In this document: positions 24,073 to 33,295 of the stretch, one piece after another | How positions within the stretch are numbered: position 1 is the stretch's first letter | Layout of the letters: every line of letters begins with the position of its first letter | From: Planctomycetota bacterium | GTDB taxonomy: Bacteria; Planctomycetota; UBA1135; GCA-002686595 | Reading direction: 5' to 3' | DNA length: 64,000 nt | NCBI GenBank assembly: GCA_016714045.1 | Contig: JADJNY010000003.1 | Coordinates: 1-64,000, forward strand | Translations under genes and position numbers: made by a program | The notes under the pieces: model-generated | Database searches by the model: none | Told to the model about the DNA's origin: nothing | The model's input: the letters and a program-made list of their open reading frames with translations, nothing else

Positions 24073-26355
24073 ATGCTCCACCCCCGCACCCGGCGCACCG
24101 CCGCCGTCGCTTCGCTCGTCGCGTCCCTCGCGCTCCCGGCTGCCGCGCAGCAGTTCCAGACCGTGACGAACTTCCCCGGCACCGCGCGGTGGTCCGAGGG
24201 CGTCGAGTGCGCGGACGTCGACCGCGACGGCGATCTGGACGTCTTCGTCGCGGACGGCGAGGGCTTCGCGAGCGCCGGCTTGGCGCGCCAGCACGTCCTC
24301 GTGATCAACAAGCTCGTCGAGGTCGGCGCCTGGACGCTCGCGGACGAGAGCGTCGCGCGCCTCGGCGCGCGCACGAGCGTCGCGAAGGGCGTCGCGACCG
24401 GCGACGTGAACGGCGACGGTTGGGTCGACGCGCTGTACTCGAGCGCGTTCAACACGCTCGTGCCGGCGCTCTACGTCAACCAGGGCGCCGCGAACCCGGG
24501 CTTCTTCACCTACGGGAGCGCGACCCGCGGCTTCACGACCACCTACAACTCGGGCTCGGCGCAGTTCGGCGACCTCGACAACGACGGCGACCTCGACGTG
24601 ATCCTCGGTGACGCCTACAACGTCGCGAGCACGGGCCGTCCGCACCTGTACATCAACAACGGCGCGGGCGTGTTCACGGAGAACGCGGCGGCCCTCGGCG
24701 CCGGGCTCAAGGCGTCGCAGATGGACGTGCAGCTCGTCGACATCGACAACGACCTCGACCTCGACTTCGTGGGCGCGAACAAGTCGACGGCGGCGTCGGG
24801 TGCGCAGTACCTGATGCTGAACAACGGCGCAGCGACGTTCACGGACGCGTCCACGCTGATCGCCGTGAACAGCGGCAACGCCTACGAGGCCGAGGTCGGC
24901 GACCTCGACGGCGACACGGACCTCGACCTCTTCTTCGTCAGCTTGCTCGGCTTCCAGGAGGGCGCGTCGCGCAACAACCTCGTCGGGGTCGGCACGCTCG
25001 GCTTCACGAACCAGGCCGGCCTCGGCGGCACCGTCGACGACAACGAGATCGCGCTCTTCGACTACGACGTCGACGGCGACTACGACGTGCTCGTCGGCTC
25101 GCTCGGCACGCACGAGTACCTCTACCGCAACAACGGCGGGCTCTCGTTCACGGATCAGTCCGCGCAGATCCAGTCCGTCAGCGACTCGACGCTCGACTGC
25201 ACCGTCGCGGACCTGAACAACGACGGCAAGTACGACCTGATCACCGTCCAGGGCGAGTCGAACGCGGCGCAGTGGGCGAACAAGTTCTATCGGAACACCG
25301 GCGCGGCGGACACGTTGAAGCCTGTCGTCGTCGCGCACGCGAGCCCGGGCAGCGCTCCCGCGGCCGGACCCGTCGTCGTGCGCGCGAAGGTCCGCGACCA
25401 GGTGCTCGACGACGGCGTGAACTACGTGAGCGCGAGCGCGCGCTACGTGATCGACGTTGCGCCGATCCTCGTCAACGTGTCGTTGACCGACGCGGGCTTC
25501 GCCCCGAGCCCCGTCGTCGTGCAGGCGGGGACCACCGTCACGTGGACGAACAACGGCTCCGTGCCGCGCAACGTCCAGTCCGCGACGGCGCCGTGGAGCT
25601 TCGACTCGGGTTCGATCCCGGTCGGCGGCACGTACTCCTACACGTTCGTGAGTCCCGGCACCTACCAGGTGGCGAGCCAGCCGGGCGCGCTCGCGGGCAG
25701 CGTGCAGGTCACCGGCAGCGACTTCGCCGCGAAGACGACGTACTCGGGCGGCCAGATCTACCGCTTCGAGTTCACGGACATGAAGGCGGGCCTCGGCGTG
25801 CAGCTCTGCTACGAGCTGCGCTTCCAGGACTGGGCGGGCAACGTGACGATCACGAACTCCCACTGCATCCCGCTCGTGTTGAGCGTCCCGGGCACCGCGG
25901 CTTGCCCTGGTGACTCCTCGTCGCCGACGGCGTGTCCTTGCGCCAACCTCGGCGCGAACGGGCACGGCTGCGCGAACTCCTCGAATCCGAACGGCGCGCT
26001 GCTCTCGGCCGCGGGCACGGTGAATCCGGACACGGCCGTGCTGCTCGGCTCCGGGATGCCGGCGACCGCGACGGCGATCTTCCTCAAGGGCGACGTGCTC
26101 GACGCGACGGGCTCGGTGTTCGGCGACGGCGTGCTCTGCACGCGCGGGACGCTGATCCGGTTGCGCACGAAGACGAACGTCGCGGGCGCGTCGCAGTTCC
26201 CCGAGGTCGGCGACCCGCTGCTCTCCGTGCGCGGCGCCACGCCGCCGGGGAGCGGGCTCACCGCGATCTACCAGACGTACTACCGCAACGCCGCGGGCGC
26301 GTTCTGCCCGCCCGAGACGTTCAACGTCACGAACGGGTTCGCGATGACGTGGTGA
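24073..26355 (+). CDS. Secreted FG-GAP/VCBS repeat protein with cupredoxin-like domain
   Basis: A 760-residue secreted protein. The signal peptide ('AVASLVASLALPAAAQ') precedes about seven FG-GAP/VCBS repeats with Asp-rich calcium loops ('DVDRDGDLDVF', 'DLDNDGDLDVIL', 'DYDVDGDYDVLV') to about residue 420. Residues about 464-548 form a cupredoxin-like domain ('VSLTDAGFAPSPVVVQAGTT', 'VTWTNNGSVPRNV', 'YSYTFVSPGTYQV'), but the usual His, Cys, His and Met copper ligands are absent. The last 140 residues are the Cys-rich 'CPCANLGANGHGCANSS' ... 'YYRNAAGAFCPPETFNVTNG' domain shared with other secreted proteins in this window. Likely surface-associated. Confidence 0.85.
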   Translation: MLHPRTRRTAAVASLVASLALPAAAQQFQTVTNFPGTARWSEGVECADVDRDGDLDVFVADGEGFASAGLARQHVLVINKLVEVGAWTLADESVARLGARTSVAKGVATGDVNGDGWVDALYSSAFNTLVPALYVNQGAANPGFFTYGSATRGFTTTYNSGSAQFGDLDNDGDLDVILGDAYNVASTGRPHLYINNGAGVFTENAAALGAGLKASQMDVQLVDIDNDLDLDFVGANKSTAASGAQYLMLNNGAATFTDASTLIAVNSGNAYEAEVGDLDGDTDLDLFFVSLLGFQEGASRNNLVGVGTLGFTNQAGLGGTVDDNEIALFDYDVDGDYDVLVGSLGTHEYLYRNNGGLSFTDQSAQIQSVSDSTLDCTVADLNNDGKYDLITVQGESNAAQWANKFYRNTGAADTLKPVVVAHASPGSAPAAGPVVVRAKVRDQVLDDGVNYVSASARYVIDVAPILVNVSLTDAGFAPSPVVVQAGTTVTWTNNGSVPRNVQSATAPWSFDSGSIPVGGTYSYTFVSPGTYQVASQPGALAGSVQVTGSDFAAKTTYSGGQIYRFEFTDMKAGLGVQLCYELRFQDWAGNVTITNSHCIPLVLSVPGTAACPGDSSSPTACPCANLGANGHGCANSSNPNGALLSAAGTVNPDTAVLLGSGMPATATAIFLKGDVLDATGSVFGDGVLCTRGTLIRLRTKTNVAGASQFPEVGDPLLSVRGATPPGSGLTAIYQTYYRNAAGAFCPPETFNVTNGFAMTW

Positions 26356-26440
26356 TCGCCGCGGGCTTGCGCTCAGCGGTCTCGCGCGGCGAAGCTGGAG
26401 TTCGATCGACGGCCTCCGGCGGCGATCGGAATCCTCCAGC

Positions 26441-28156
26441 ATGCACGCGCGTCGTTTTTCCGTGATCCTCGCGCTCGTCGCGCTCGTGCTCACGTCGCGC
26501 GCGATGGCGGCCGCGAGGGCGCTGTCGCTCCAGAGCGCGCCACCCGCCGCGAGCGCGCCCTCGGCGTCGCCCGCGTTCGTCGACGTCTCGGAGCGCGCGC
26601 TCCCCGGCGTCGTGACGCACTGCGGCGCGACCACGAAGGACTACATCGTCGAGGTGAACGGCGGCGGCCTCGCGCTCGCCGACTTCGACGGCGACCGGCG
26701 CGTCGACCTCGTCGTCGTCGACGGCTCCGATCTCGACCGCGTGAAGCGCGGCGCGCCGGGGCATCCGCCGCGCCTGTTCCTCGGGAACGGAGACGGCACG
26801 TTCCGGCCGGGCGGCGAGGCGTGGGCGATGGCGGGCGGGCGCTGGGGCATGGGCGCCGCCGTGGGGGACCTCGACGGCGACGGCTGGCTCGACCTCGTGA
26901 TCACGCAGTGGGGGCCGAACCGCGTGCTGCTGAACCAGCAGGGCAAGGGCTTCCGCGAGCTCGGCGCGGAGTCCGGCTTCGTCGGCGCGGAGTGGAGCAC
27001 GAGCGCGGCCGTCCTCGACTTCGACCGCGACGACAAGCTCGACCTCGTCGTCGTGCGCTACCTCGTGTTCGATCCGGACGTCGTGCCGAAGCGCGGAGCG
27101 GAAGGCTGTCGTTGGAAAGGGCACGACGTGATGTGCGGCCCGGAGGGCCTCGCGCCCGTCTTCGACCAGCTCTACCGCGGTCGCGGCGACGGCACGTTCG
27201 TCGAGCGCACGAAGGAGGCGGGGATGACGCCGAAGGAGGCCGGATTCGGGCTCGGCGTCATGCCGCTCGACTACGACGCCGACGGCGACTCGGACCTCTT
27301 CGTCGCGAACGACTCGACGCCGAACCACCTCTGGGAGAACCGCGGCGATGGCACCTTCGCGGAGGTCGCCTACGCGCGCGGCGTGAGCCACGACGTCAAC
27401 GGACGCGAGCAGGCGAGCATGGGCATCGCGTGCGCGGACTGGAACGCCGACGGCCGGCCCGATCTCTTCGTGACCAACTTCTCGGGCGAGTCCGACTCGT
27501 TCTACGTCTCGGGCAAGAGCGGCGGATACCGCGAGCGCTCGTCCGCCGCCGGACTCGCGGGGCCGACCTTGTCCTTGCTCGGGTGGGGGACTGCGCTCGC
27601 CGACCTCGACCTCGACGGCGACCTGGACCTCGTCACGTTGAACGGCCACGTCTATCCCGAGGCCGACCTGCCCGGCACCGACACGAGCTACGCGCAGCGC
27701 GACCTCCTGCTGCGGAATGACGGGAAGGGCCGCTTCCAGGCCGAGCCGCTCAGCGCGGCCGGGCCCGCCGTGTCGCGCGCGAGCGCGCTCGCCGACCTCG
27801 ACGACGACGGCGACCTCGACCTCGTCGCGTTGCGCGTCGAGGGATCCGTGCGTGTCCTCTCGAACGCCGCTGCGCACGACGGAGCGCGACACTGGCTGCG
27901 CGTCGCGCTCCGCGCGCGCGGCGGGAATCGCTTCGGGATCGGCGCGCGGATCACGGCGGAAGGAAAGAACCTGAAGCAGGTGGCGGAGCTCCGTACGTCC
28001 GGCGGCTACCAGGCGAGCGTCCCGCCCGAGGTCCACTTCGGGCTCGGCGCCGTCGCGAAGCTCGAGCGGCTCGTGATCCGCTGGCCGTCGGGCAAGGAGC
28101 AGGTGCTCGAAGGCGTCGACGTGGACCGCGTGCTCGTCGTCGAGGAGGCGCCGTGA
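26441..28156 (+). CDS. Secreted FG-GAP / ASPIC-UnbV (CRTAC1-like) protein
   Basis: A 571-residue protein. A signal sequence precedes FG-GAP repeats along its length ('LADFDGDRRVDLVVVDG', 'VGDLDGDGWLDLVITQ', 'LDFDRDDKLDLVVVR', 'LADLDLDGDLDLVTL'). The segment 'GCRWKGHDVMCGPEGL' is typical of CRTAC1-type propellers. A C-terminal ASPIC/UnbV domain follows ('NRFGIGARITAEG', 'SGGYQASVPPEVHFGLG', 'LVIRWPSGKEQVL'). The protein probably binds calcium and is exported. It overlaps the next gene (GTGA), a TPR protein, forming a pair often seen in Planctomycetota. Confidence 0.9.
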   Translation: MHARRFSVILALVALVLTSRAMAAARALSLQSAPPAASAPSASPAFVDVSERALPGVVTHCGATTKDYIVEVNGGGLALADFDGDRRVDLVVVDGSDLDRVKRGAPGHPPRLFLGNGDGTFRPGGEAWAMAGGRWGMGAAVGDLDGDGWLDLVITQWGPNRVLLNQQGKGFRELGAESGFVGAEWSTSAAVLDFDRDDKLDLVVVRYLVFDPDVVPKRGAEGCRWKGHDVMCGPEGLAPVFDQLYRGRGDGTFVERTKEAGMTPKEAGFGLGVMPLDYDADGDSDLFVANDSTPNHLWENRGDGTFAEVAYARGVSHDVNGREQASMGIACADWNADGRPDLFVTNFSGESDSFYVSGKSGGYRERSSAAGLAGPTLSLLGWGTALADLDLDGDLDLVTLNGHVYPEADLPGTDTSYAQRDLLLRNDGKGRFQAEPLSAAGPAVSRASALADLDDDGDLDLVALRVEGSVRVLSNAAAHDGARHWLRVALRARGGNRFGIGARITAEGKNLKQVAELRTSGGYQASVPPEVHFGLGAVAKLERLVIRWPSGKEQVLEGVDVDRVLVVEEAP

Positions 28157-29337
28157 TCCGCGGCGCGTCGTTCGCGCGGGCGTTCGCGCTCGTCCTCGCG
28201 TGCGCGCCGGCGTGGAGCGCACAGTCGGCCGACGATCGGCGCGGCCCCGGGCTCGTCGCGGACGCCCGGCAGCCGCCGGAAGTGCTCGCGGCGCTGCGAG
28301 TGGACCCGCGCACGCTCCCGCGCGCCGCCGCAGGACGCTGGAAGGAGTTCGACCCGGAGCGCGTGAAGCTCGACCTGCCCGCCGGCATGCGCGAGGTTGC
28401 GGTCGCCCTGTCGCGTCGCGAGTACGCGATCGCACTCCTCGGACTGCAGCGCGTCTTGCGCGCGGAGCCCGAGTACCCACTGGCGCTGCACGAGCTCGGC
28501 GTCGTCTACTTCCGGCTCCAACGCTATGGCGACGCGATCGTGCCGCTCGAACGGTACCTCGACGTCCTGCCCGAGCGCGTCGCGGACACGCGCGTGCTCG
28601 GACACGCGTACTACTCGCTCGGTCGCTACGAGGAGGCGCAGGCGCACTACGAGCGCGTCCTCGCCCGCGAGCCCGACATGGTCGAGGCCGTGCGCGGCCT
28701 CGCGCTCGCACGCATGCGCCTCGGCGACGCGCCGCGCGCGCTCGAGCTGCTCGAGCGCGTGCTCACTCTGGATCCGAAGCACGCGGAGGCCGCGGCTTGG
28801 AAAGCGCAGCTCCTGTACGACCAGGAGGAGCTCGAGCCCGCGCGCGCCGCTGCGTTGCGCGCGCGCGACCTCGACCCGAGCCAGCCCAAGCCGTGGTTCC
28901 TGCTCGGGCGCATCGAGGGCGAACTCGGCCGCGCGGACGAAGCGCGCGCCGCGCAGCGACGCTACGAGGAGCTGCAGGCTGCGACGCAGGCCGCGCGCGG
29001 CATCGAGGCCGAGCTGCGCCTGAAACCGCACGACGTCGCGCTGCTCGAGCGGCTCGTGGAGGCGACGCGGGCGACGGGCAGCATCGCGCGCACGCGCGAG
29101 GCGCTCCAGCGCTGGGGGCGCGAGCGTCCGGACGCGCTCGAGGTGCACCTGCGCGCGCTCCAGGTGTTGCGCGGTCTCGGGGACCTGGAGGGCGCGCGCT
29201 CCGCCGCGAAGACGCTGGAGGAGCGCTTCGGGGACCGCGTCGAGGTCTGGTCCGTGCTCTTCGGCTTCTACGCCGCCGTCGGAGACCGCGCGGGCGAGGC
29301 GCGCGCCGGGGAACGGCTGCGCCGACTGGGGCGCTAG
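28153..29337 (+). CDS. Exported tetratricopeptide-repeat protein
   Basis: A 394-residue protein with an N-terminal signal-like segment ('FARAFALVLACAPAWSAQ'). At least five TPR units follow from about residue 80, e.g. 'ALHELGVVYFRLQRYGDAIV', 'GHAYYSLGRYEEAQAHYERV' and 'PWFLLGRIEGELGRADEARA', so a protein-interaction scaffold in the periplasm or outside is likely. GTG 28153 overlaps the stop of the CRTAC1-like gene, implying joint expression and perhaps a physical partnership (inference). Confidence 0.8.
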   Translation: MIRGASFARAFALVLACAPAWSAQSADDRRGPGLVADARQPPEVLAALRVDPRTLPRAAAGRWKEFDPERVKLDLPAGMREVAVALSRREYAIALLGLQRVLRAEPEYPLALHELGVVYFRLQRYGDAIVPLERYLDVLPERVADTRVLGHAYYSLGRYEEAQAHYERVLAREPDMVEAVRGLALARMRLGDAPRALELLERVLTLDPKHAEAAAWKAQLLYDQEELEPARAAALRARDLDPSQPKPWFLLGRIEGELGRADEARAAQRRYEELQAATQAARGIEAELRLKPHDVALLERLVEATRATGSIARTREALQRWGRERPDALEVHLRALQVLRGLGDLEGARSAAKTLEERFGDRVEVWSVLFGFYAAVGDRAGEARAGERLRRLGR

Positions 29338-29461
29338 GCCGGAGGGCTCTCGGCTTCGGAGGCGTGGCGCCGGGCTCGCGTTCCTCTCTCGATTCGATGG
29401 GCCGCGCGCAAGGCCCGGCTCGGTCCTCGCTCGCGGGACCGTTCCCGTGACGGGCCCGAGG

Positions 29462-29683
29462 TCAGGCCGACTCGCGCCCGCGGTTGTCCTTCTTCGGACG
29501 GCCGCCCTTGGGCTTCTGGCGCGTGATGTTCTCGTTGAACGCGATCCAGTCCTGCTCGGAGAAGAGGCGGACGCGCGACCCGCACTCGACGCAGTACGAG
29601 TGCTCCATGCCCATCAGGTACGAGACGTACTTCTCGCACTTGGGGCAGAACTTGAGGTCGGAGTAGTAGTCGGGGACGTCCAT
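29462..29683 (-). CDS. Small zinc-ribbon protein
   Basis: A 73-residue protein with two CxxC knuckles: 'KFCPKCEKYV' near residue 11 and 'YCVECGSRV' near residue 30, a classic zinc ribbon. An aromatic segment ('RLFSEQDWIAFNENI') and a basic tail with 'KGGRPKK', like an AT-hook, follow. It probably binds nucleic acid, but targets are unknown. ATG 29683 is chosen because the in-frame upstream extension is low-complexity. Confidence 0.75.
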   Translation of the reverse strand: MDVPDYYSDLKFCPKCEKYVSYLMGMEHSYCVECGSRVRLFSEQDWIAFNENITRQKPKGGRPKKDNRGRESA

Positions 29684-29918
29684 CCGAATCGGGGTGGGTT
29701 TGCGATCGCGCGCCGAGCGCGAACGCTGCAGGAAGGGAGCGCGGAGAGCTGCGTTCGAGGCGAACGCGGCGCCTCCGTGCGTCGGAGAGGCATCGATCGG
29801 AGTCGCTTTCGGCCGATGGGCGCGAAAGCTTGACGCGGGTCCGTCCTTGAGACGGAAGTTCGCCCGTCCGTGTTCGATTCTGGGCCGAGATGGGCCCAGA
29901 TCCCGAACGCCGCGCTCC

Positions 29919-31040
29919 CTAGCCCGGTCCAGGACCGCGATCGAGGTGGCCGCGCAGTTCGGCACGAACTTCCGGGTCGGGGTCGCGTCCGGCGGCTCGC
30001 TCGACGGCGAGGCGCACGTCCGGCCTGCGTCCGTGGCCGCGCACGAGCGCCCAGCCCGCGGCTTCGCGCAGCAGCGGCGCGGGGGAGCGCTCGAGGTGCT
30101 CGAGGAGCACCGGGCGGGCCTCTTCCACGGGGTGGTTCCCGAAGAAGAGGAGCGTGTTGCGCAGGAGGCGTTCCGGTCCCGCCCGCTGGAGCGGCGAACC
30201 GGCGAGCGCCTCCGGGTCCCGGAGCCCGGTCTTCAGCCAGCCGAGCACACCCGCCCCCTCGACCGCGGCGTGCGTCCCGAACCGCTCCGCGAGATCCGGG
30301 GCTCGGTGCCCCCACGGGCAGACCTCCGAACAGACGTCGCAGCCGAACACCCAGTTCCCGAGCTGTGGGCGCAGCTCGGTCGGCACCGGACCGGGGTGTT
30401 CGATCGTGAGGTAGCTGATGCACCAGCGCGCGTCGACGACGCCCGGCGCCACGATGGCGTGGGTCGGGCAGGCCTCGAGGCAGGCCGTGCAGGTCCCGCA
30501 CGAGCCCGTCGGCGGGGTCGGGGTGGGCTCGAACTCGACGTCGAGGACGAGCTCGCCGAGGAAGAACCACGGACCGAAGCGGGGGTGGAGCAGGTTGGCC
30601 GCCTTGGACTCGAAGCCCAGGCCCGCCCGCGCGGCGTGGGCCCGTTCGAGCAGCGGGCCCGCGTCGACGACCTTTCGGAAGTCGCGGATCAGGCCGTCGC
30701 GCTTCAGCCCGAGGGCGAGGCGCTTGAGCCGCTTCCCGATCACGTTGTGGTAGTCCCGTCCGGCCGCGTAGCGGGCGATCCGCGCTCCGTCGGCCGTGGC
30801 GATCGCCGAGCGCGCGTGCCCGAGGCCGACGACGAGCAGCGTCCGCGCCCAGGGCAGGTCCACCTGCGGCGCCGTGATCCGGGGTTCGAACTCCCGTAGG
30901 TACTCCATCGCGCCATGGCGACCCGCGGCGAGCCACGCGCGGAACTCGCCCGCTCGATGCGGTGCGGTCAGCGGGGTGAGCCCCGCCAGGTCGAACCCGG
31001 CGGCAAGGGCGCGCTCGAGGACGAGCTGAGACCGAGACAT
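29919..31040 (-). CDS. queG: Epoxyqueuosine reductase
   Basis: A 373-residue cobalamin- and Fe-S-dependent enzyme for the last step of queuosine synthesis in tRNA. It has 'ARYAAGRDYHNVIGKRLKRL', two 4Fe-4S motifs ('CGTCTACLEACPTHAI' and 'CDVCSEVCPWGH') and 'RWCISYLTIEHPG', all characteristic of QueG. The C-terminal 90 residues contain HEAT-like helices, also normal for this family. The start at 31040 gives the standard N-terminus ('LVLERALAAGFDLAGLTPL'). It pairs functionally with queA at 22030-23121. Confidence 0.96.
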   Translation of the reverse strand: MSRSQLVLERALAAGFDLAGLTPLTAPHRAGEFRAWLAAGRHGAMEYLREFEPRITAPQVDLPWARTLLVVGLGHARSAIATADGARIARYAAGRDYHNVIGKRLKRLALGLKRDGLIRDFRKVVDAGPLLERAHAARAGLGFESKAANLLHPRFGPWFFLGELVLDVEFEPTPTPPTGSCGTCTACLEACPTHAIVAPGVVDARWCISYLTIEHPGPVPTELRPQLGNWVFGCDVCSEVCPWGHRAPDLAERFGTHAAVEGAGVLGWLKTGLRDPEALAGSPLQRAGPERLLRNTLLFFGNHPVEEARPVLLEHLERSPAPLLREAAGWALVRGHGRRPDVRLAVERAAGRDPDPEVRAELRGHLDRGPGPG

Positions 31041-31373
31041 GGGCGCAAGATGCGCGGTCTGCAGGGCGGCTGCAACCTCCGCGGAGCGCGCGCGCCTCGT
31101 GCACCCCGTCGGTCTCAACGAATCCGGCACGTCGGACATTCGTCGCGCCGTCGATTCCGGCTTCACGGTCCTTTCGCCGAGCTCCAAGTCGGCCCGAGCC
31201 GCGGGCTTCCGGCGATTCCCTCTCCGATCCCTCAAGTTCCGGAAAAGAAGCCGTTCCGCCCCGGTTACCTCCCGTCGGCACCCTTCTAGAATTCGACTAG
31301 TGGCGCGACCCCTCCCCAGGGAGCGCGCTCCCCCTCCACCCGCGGTTCCCCCTCGTCGCAGGCATCGTCGAAG
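31041..31373. promoter_or_regulatory. Divergent intergenic region upstream of queG and the sigma gene
   Basis: A 333-nt gap separating the divergent queG and ECF sigma genes. It must contain both promoters. TCTAGAATTCGACTAG near 31286-31301 is the only AT-rich patch and could hold a -10 element, but I cannot match a full promoter. No coding frame stands out. Confidence 0.35.
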
Positions 31374-32246
31374 ATGCAGGTTTCGGATCCCCAACAAGCG
31401 GACCTCTGTGCGGCGGGAGCCTCCTTCCGCGAGCGTCTCGGGGGGCGGCTCACGGAGCTCGCGGGCGAGCTGGGAGCCACCGAGATCAGCGGGCTCGCGC
31501 TCCTCGTCGCGGACCCGAAGCGCGAGGTCGAGGCCGTGCGCGACGCGGTGTCGACGCGCCTGATGGAGAGCTTCCGGACCGCTCGCGGTCGCGCGGTCTT
31601 TGGTCTGCTCTACGAGCTGAACGCCCAGCACCTCCTCGTCCAGGTCGCCGGTCGCCTGCGCCGCTACGGCAGCAAGGCCGACCCGCGCGACGTCCTGCAG
31701 GAGGTCTTCTTCAACGTCTACCGCTACCCGCACCGGTTCAACGCGGAGCGCGAGGACGCCTTTCGCGTCTGGTCGGCGATGATCGTGCGCAACACGGTGC
31801 TCAAGCACCTGCGCGCGATCGGCCGTGCGGGGCGCTCCGAGGTGGCGATCGAGGACCTCGCGCAGCAGCCCGAGGTGGTCAGCGCGAGCCCGCTCTCCGG
31901 GGCGATCGAAGCCGAGAGCCGTGAGGAGTGTGGGCGGGTCTACATGACCTACCTGCACCTCTACCTGCGCTTCTACGCGATGCTCTCCGAGCGCGAGCGA
32001 GCCGCTCTGCGCATGGTCGAGGTCGACGAGTACAGCTACCGGCAGGCCGCGGACGAGCTCGGCATCAAGCTCGAGAACCTGAAGATGGTGATCTTCCGCG
32101 CGCGGCGGAAGATCCACCGTGCGATGCGGCGGGTCTTCGACGGGATGTCTCCCGATTGTCGGCCCGCGCGCGAACCCAGATCGGCCCGGGACCCGCTGGC
32201 GGAGGCCGGCGAGCTCTTCGAGGACGGTCCGGAGGTGGAAGCATGA
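31374..32246 (+). CDS. ECF-type RNA polymerase sigma factor
   Basis: A 290-residue sigma-70 family factor. Region 2 is at about residues 80-140 ('LLYELNAQHLLVQVAGRLRR', 'DPRDVLQEVFFNVYRYPHRF', 'RVWSAMIVRNTVLKHLR'). Region 4 is at about 205-255, with a helix-turn-helix 'SYRQAADELGIKLENLKMVI' followed by 'FRARRKIHRAM'. The N-terminal extension of about 75 residues and the C-terminal extension of about 35 are unusual for ECF factors. The stop overlaps the anti-sigma gene start (ATGA), the standard arrangement for a sigma/anti-sigma pair. Confidence 0.9.
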   Translation: MQVSDPQQADLCAAGASFRERLGGRLTELAGELGATEISGLALLVADPKREVEAVRDAVSTRLMESFRTARGRAVFGLLYELNAQHLLVQVAGRLRRYGSKADPRDVLQEVFFNVYRYPHRFNAEREDAFRVWSAMIVRNTVLKHLRAIGRAGRSEVAIEDLAQQPEVVSASPLSGAIEAESREECGRVYMTYLHLYLRFYAMLSERERAALRMVEVDEYSYRQAADELGIKLENLKMVIFRARRKIHRAMRRVFDGMSPDCRPAREPRSARDPLAEAGELFEDGPEVEA

Positions 32247-33295
32247 AACCCCATGGCTGGAGCGAAGGCCTCGACGAGGTCTGCACGAACTTCCAGAAGG
32301 ACCTGTCGTGCCTGATCGACGCGGAGCTCGACGAGCCCGCAGCGGGACGCGCGATGGTCCACATGGAAGCGTGCACGTGCTGTCGCGAGTTCTTCGAGGA
32401 CACCCGTACGCACGTTGCGTTGCACCGCGACGTCGCGGATCCCGAGCGGCTCTTCGCGCGCTTCGCGATGCTCAAGCTCACCGGTGTCGAGGCGCTGAGG
32501 CAGGTCGAGGGGATCGACCTCGTCCATCGGCTGGCGACGCTCTTCTATCAGCTGGGCAAGGCCTACGTCCTCGCGGGCATCGACGCCGGGTACCGTGAGC
32601 GCGTGTTCGAGGCGGCCGTGCCGGTCGACTCAACGCAGAGCCGCGGCCGCGGCTTCGTGGACGGCGTGCTGCTCCAAGGCAAGAACACCACCGGCGGCCT
32701 CGACTGGCAGCGCGCGCGCGCGATGCTCAACGGCCGCCTCGACAAGATCGAAAGCCCGCTCGAGAAGGGGCGGCGTCTGCTCGAGGAGGCGATCGCGGTC
32801 GATCCCTCGCACGAGGAAGCGCTGCTCTACATGGCCTTCCTGCATGGGCACGAAGGCCGCCGCGTGACCGCCGCCGAGGAGTACCGCCAAGTCTTCAACA
32901 CGGCGATCCACGACGCGAACCGCGGGCATGCGGCCATCCAGCTCGGACGGCTCTATTCGGCTGAGAAGAACTACAAGAAAGCCGTGGCCTGCTGGCGCTG
33001 GGTCACGATCTCGCGCCTGGCGGAGCAAGACGATCGCTTCTTCGTGGCCAGGTTCAATTTGGGCATGGTCTATGCCCTGATGCGGAACTCGAAGCGGTCA
33101 CTGCACTACTTCCGCGAGTTGCTCGATCGCCACCCGCAGCGGATCGGAGAGGTGGCAGACCTCTTCTTCCGATCGCCGAAGCTGCGCGAAGCGATCGATG
33201 AACAGCCTGGATTCCCCGAAGCCCTCGTGAAGACCTGTCCTGAACTCTTCACGGCACCCATCGCTCAGGCCGGCACGGAGCCTGAGGGAGAATGA
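32243..33295 (+). CDS. Soluble zinc-finger anti-sigma factor with TPR-like C-terminus
   Basis: A 350-residue protein. Residues about 15-60 form a zf-HC2/ZAS anti-sigma domain ('LSCLIDAELDEPAAGRAMVH' then 'HMEACTCCREFF', HxxxCxxC), expected to bind the sigma factor encoded just upstream. No membrane segment follows; instead the rest is helical with TPR-like units ('ALLYMAFLHGHEGRRVTAAE', 'AAIQLGRLYSAEKNYKKAVA', 'FNLGMVYALMRNSKRSLHYF'). The anti-sigma is therefore probably cytoplasmic, with the TPR part sensing a partner or oligomerising. The next gene also starts in an ATGA overlap, making a three-gene unit. Confidence 0.85.
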   Translation: MKPHGWSEGLDEVCTNFQKDLSCLIDAELDEPAAGRAMVHMEACTCCREFFEDTRTHVALHRDVADPERLFARFAMLKLTGVEALRQVEGIDLVHRLATLFYQLGKAYVLAGIDAGYRERVFEAAVPVDSTQSRGRGFVDGVLLQGKNTTGGLDWQRARAMLNGRLDKIESPLEKGRRLLEEAIAVDPSHEEALLYMAFLHGHEGRRVTAAEEYRQVFNTAIHDANRGHAAIQLGRLYSAEKNYKKAVACWRWVTISRLAEQDDRFFVARFNLGMVYALMRNSKRSLHYFRELLDRHPQRIGEVADLFFRSPKLREAIDEQPGFPEALVKTCPELFTAPIAQAGTEPEGE

